Positions 4,466 through 5,786 of a DNA stretch of 5,786 bases are shown here, one piece after another. Under the pieces are notes generated by a model that was not told the origin of the DNA, made no database searches, and saw only the letters and a list, made by a program, of their open reading frames with translations. The stretch comes from GWB1-37-8 sp964603935 (lineage in GTDB: Bacteria > Patescibacteriota > Microgenomatia > Levybacterales > UBA12049): the NCBI GenBank assembly GCA_964603935.1, contig CAZRWL010000037.1, positions 1 through 5,786 of the forward strand, in the 5' to 3' direction. Position 1 is the first letter of the stretch. Each line of letters opens with the position of its first letter. The position numbers were made by a program, and so were the translations under genes.

Positions 4466-4762
4466 TTAACTAAAGTCTTCTATGGTTGGTGTTGGCATAG
4501 TGTAATTGCCGGTGGCCGTCCCAGAAGCAACGCCAGTATCTCCAGCTAAGATGTTGTTAACAGCCAATGGGTAGCTTGAAGGGGTTGAATTAAAGTTTCG
4601 TGGCAGTGATACTCCGTTGCTTTTAATTTGGCAAGCCATACTTGGAGATTTGGAAGCACTTAATCCGCCATCTAGAGAAAACTGAGGATGACACGTTTGA
4701 GAATAGACATAAAGACATATACATATTAGAACTAATCCTGCCATATTGCCTTTACTATTCAC
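4466..4762 (-). CDS. Small exported protein, GTG start, unknown function
   Basis: This 98-aa protein is not recognised. After the basic N-terminus (MNSKGNM) comes a short hydrophobic stretch, residues 8-20 (AGLVLICICLYVY), which may be a signal or anchor segment. The rest is polar, rich in Ser, Thr, Pro, Gly and Asn, and lacks obvious helices, which fits a surface or secreted protein. Cysteines lie at 14, 16, 24 and 44. I chose the GTG at 4762 because an extended -10, TGCTATAAT, ends 6 nt upstream, the same geometry seen before other first genes. The longer open frame upstream of it would translate repeat B, and the ATG seven codons further in is the alternative start. It probably forms an operon with the membrane-anchored protein 4 nt downstream. 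Confidence 0.55.
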   Translation of the reverse strand: MNSKGNMAGLVLICICLYVYSQTCHPQFSLDGGLSASKSPSMACQIKSNGVSLPRNFNSTPSSYPLAVNNILAGDTGVASGTATGNYTMPTPTIEDFS

Positions 4763-4768
4763 GTATCT

Positions 4769-4777
4769 ATTATAGCA
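4769..4777 (-). promoter_or_regulatory. Extended -10 promoter of the exported-protein operon
   Basis: On the minus strand TGCTATAAT is a perfect extended -10. The hexamer (4774-4769) ends 6 nt before the GTG at 4762-4760. The -35 position reads TTCTAG, a weak match. Confidence 0.65.
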
Positions 4778-4828
4778 TGTTGTACATGCGTCTAGAAAAT
4801 GGAGTTTTTTCTTTGAAAAAAAATGGGG

Positions 4829-4848
4829 GGGGTGGGGCGCGGTCGAGC
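4829..4848 (+). repeat. Repeat B, copy 2 (G-rich)
   Basis: GGGGTGGGGCGCGGTCGAGC, identical over 20 nt to the copy at 2329. The leading G run here is eight long (4825-4832). It sits in the divergent gap between the exported-protein operon and higBA, just upstream of an extended -10 element at 4856. Confidence 0.85.
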
Positions 4849-4855
4849 AATTTTT

Positions 4856-4864
4856 TGCTATAAT
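4856..4864 (+). promoter_or_regulatory. Extended -10 element upstream of higBA
   Basis: TGCTATAAT on the plus strand is a perfect extended -10. Transcription would start near 4871, next to an 8-codon ORF (4873-4899, MSLSKLFR). It could be a second, upstream promoter for higBA, or drive a short leader. The nearest higBA promoter is at 4912. Confidence 0.45.
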
Positions 4865-4911
4865 TCTCAGAGATGAGTTTGTCAAAGCTGTTTCGATAAT
4901 AAAATTTGAAC

Positions 4912-4940
4912 TTGACAAGTAGTAACTTATAAGTTACAAT
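4912..4940 (+). promoter_or_regulatory. higBA promoter with embedded 16-bp operator
   Basis: A perfect -35 TTGACA lies at 4912-4917. The perfect 16-bp palindrome GTAACTTATAAGTTAC (4922-4937) lies directly behind it and is a likely binding site for the HigA antitoxin. Two -10 candidates exist: TACAAT (4935-4940), at the ideal 17-nt spacing but overlapping the ATG, and TATAAG (4928-4933), only 10 nt from the -35 but 5 nt before the ATG. Confidence 0.65.
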
Positions 4941-5250
4941 GAAGAAGAATATATTCTTAGATAAGCATGCCGAGAAGGAACTGCGGGAGTTTGAAGAAGA
5001 AGTGCAGTTGGAGTTCGAAGCATATCTTAAGATTTTAGGGCTTGAAGGAAAACTGGATTTTCCTCACGCGAAGAAGATTACGAGAGACTTATTTGAGATT
5101 AGAATCAAATTGCGGGGAGAATATCGCTCTCTTTATGCTTATATAGGAAAAATAAATATTATTATTTTGCATTTTTTTAGAAAGAAAACGCAGAAGACAC
5201 CGATAAAAGATCTGGAATTAGCCCGAAGGAGGCTTAGATTATATGAATAA
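4939..5250 (+). CDS. higB: HigB-type toxin (phage-derived Gp49-like family, RelE superfamily)
   Basis: This 103-aa protein matches the Gp49-like/HigB toxin family of ribosome-dependent RNases. The helical N-terminus (residues 8-33) is followed by the strand D50-L-F-E-I-R-I, then R59-G-E-Y-R63-S-L-Y and I73-N-I-I-I-L-H-F-F-R-K-K-T-Q-K-T-P (73-88). That is the family's typical 'lyElRi...g.yR.ly...iilLhgF.KKtqktP', ending in a helix with ELARRRLR. The conserved basic residues R63, K82 and K83 are present, so the toxin seems intact. The toxin-first order and the 8-nt overlap with the antitoxin gene are typical of higBA. The ATG at 4939 overlaps one possible -10. No nearby downstream ATG gives a sensible shorter protein. 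Confidence 0.9.
   Translation: MKKNIFLDKHAEKELREFEEEVQLEFEAYLKILGLEGKLDFPHAKKITRDLFEIRIKLRGEYRSLYAYIGKINIIILHFFRKKTQKTPIKDLELARRRLRLYE
5227..5232 (+). promoter_or_regulatory. Shine-Dalgarno site for higA
   Basis: AGGAGG lies inside the end of higB, 10 nt before the higA ATG at 5243. Together with the 8-nt gene overlap it should give strong, coupled antitoxin translation. Confidence 0.8.
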
Positions 5251-5545
5251 GATTAGCAAAGCTGTTAAAAAAGGAGACCTTGTCGTTTATGGCGACCTTT
5301 TTGCCGGTTATTCCAAGAAACGTCAGCAAGAGATCTTAAAAAGAGCAAGATATCTAAAAGCCGGGATGGAGCTCAAAAAATTGAGAAAAGAATTGAATAT
5401 TTCCCAAGAAGAATTAGCTCATAAAATGAAGGTAAAAAGGGAATTTGTTACCAGGATCGAAAGCGGTGAACAGAACGTAACCATTGAAACGTTGAATCGA
5501 GTAGCTGAGGCTACGGGTAAAGAGTTCGAATTCCATTTTAGATAA
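5243..5545 (+). CDS. higA: HigA-type antitoxin, XRE-family HTH
   Basis: This 100-aa protein has a C-terminal XRE/Cro-type helix-turn-helix at about residues 43-97: L46-x-x-L-R-K-E-L-N-I-S-Q-E-E-L-A-H-K-M, then VKREFVTRIESGEQNVTIETLNRVAEATGK, with the usual S54-Q55-E-E-L and R71-I-E-S-G-E signature. The N-terminal 40 residues are basic and probably wrap the toxin. The partner is the HigB toxin, whose gene it overlaps by 8 nt. It should repress the operon through the palindrome at 4922-4937. The ATG has a strong Shine-Dalgarno site. The annotation as HigA-like rests on the fold and gene order; the sequence alone cannot exclude a RelB-type name. Confidence 0.9.
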   Translation: MNKISKAVKKGDLVVYGDLFAGYSKKRQQEILKRARYLKAGMELKKLRKELNISQEELAHKMKVKREFVTRIESGEQNVTIETLNRVAEATGKEFEFHFR

Positions 5546-5555
5546 TTTTTCGAAT

Positions 5556-5705
5556 ATGATAATTTCCAAATCTACTTGCGGTCTTTGCAAGCCAACAAAA
5601 AAATATAAGAGAAATAACACAAAGCTAAAAAACGTAATTAGACGCGCCATGTTGGAAGAAGATCTTACAGGAAATCTGATTAAAAGTCATTCAAGACCTC
5701 ATTGA
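5556..5705 (+). CDS. Possible 49-aa lysine-rich protein with a CxxC motif
   Basis: An ORF of 49 codons plus TGA begins 10 nt after higA: MIISKSTCGLCKPTKKYKRN and so on. The C8-G-L-C11 pair could be half of a zinc-binding site, with no second pair, so it may be the remnant of a longer zinc-ribbon protein. It has no Shine-Dalgarno site and no -10 at the usual distance. Read-through from higBA is the only evident source of expression. It may equally be noncoding. Confidence 0.3.
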   Translation: MIISKSTCGLCKPTKKYKRNNTKLKNVIRRAMLEEDLTGNLIKSHSRPH

Positions 5706-5710
5706 TAATC

Positions 5711-5744
5711 CGTGCTCTCACTTGTGTTTCGTGCTCCCACTTGT
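5711..5744. repeat. Two 15-bp direct repeats, 19-bp period
   Basis: CGTGCTCTCACTTGT (5711-5725) and CGTGCTCCCACTTGT (5730-5744) differ at one base. They resemble pieces of a decayed intergenic repeat rather than a gene. Confidence 0.6.
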
Positions 5745-5753
5745 CAAGTGGGA
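5735..5753. repeat. 9-bp inverted repeat around one base
   Basis: TCCCACTTG (5735-5743) and CAAGTGGGA (5745-5753) are perfect inverted repeats with a single central T. It is a strong hairpin after the higBA region and could end its transcript, although no T tract follows. Confidence 0.6.
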
Positions 5754-5762
5754 AGGCTACAC

Positions 5763-5786
5763 ATTGCGAGCGAATGAAATGAGCGT
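5763..5786. repeat. Start of a dispersed repeat, cut by the window edge
   Basis: ATTGCGAGCGAATGAAATGAGCGT resembles the left part of an intergenic palindromic element (TTGCGAGCG...CGAAGCAAT type) that I recall from several bacterial groups. The second half would lie beyond the window. Confidence 0.4.

Overview
The window looks like a piece of a small, AT-rich bacterial genome of the Candidate Phyla Radiation (Patescibacteria), possibly Microgenomates. This is an inference. It rests on short genes, few Shine-Dalgarno sites, leaderless starts, dispersed palindromic repeats of a kind common in such genomes, and no strong match to a cultured lineage. TGA is used as a stop, so the code appears standard.

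Layout. Positions 1-304 hold the end of an rRNA operon: the last bases of 23S rRNA, a spacer with palindromic repeats, and a complete 5S rRNA inside a 25-bp stem. Then come hicBA (386-886, +), a HAD-family hydrolase (974-1684, +), a 326-bp gene-free stretch, a small two-helix membrane protein (2011-2247, +), a DUF4258/DUF2283 pair (2443-2873, +), a winged-helix/phosphoribosyltransferase fusion (2908-3906, -), a two-gene operon of a small exported protein and a membrane-anchored protein (4762-4066, -), higBA (4939-5545, +), and a possible 49-aa ORF. The window ends in more repeats.

Two architectural themes stand out. First, a 20-nt sequence that forms the 3' arm of the 5S precursor stem (302-321) recurs at four more intergenic sites in the same orientation. 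A second G-rich repeat occurs twice. Together these seven elements separate every transcription unit, so each interval holds exactly one gene or operon. This resembles a cassette array accreted at the 3' end of a 5S rRNA gene, although no integrase is in view. Second, nearly every first gene of a transcription unit has a -10 hexamer ending 6-7 nt before its start codon, which predicts leaderless mRNAs. Downstream operon genes use a Shine-Dalgarno site or stop/start coupling.

Functionally this is an accessory region: two recognisable toxin-antitoxin modules, one probable third module, and an apparently autoregulated PRPP-domain transcription factor, next to the ribosomal RNA genes.
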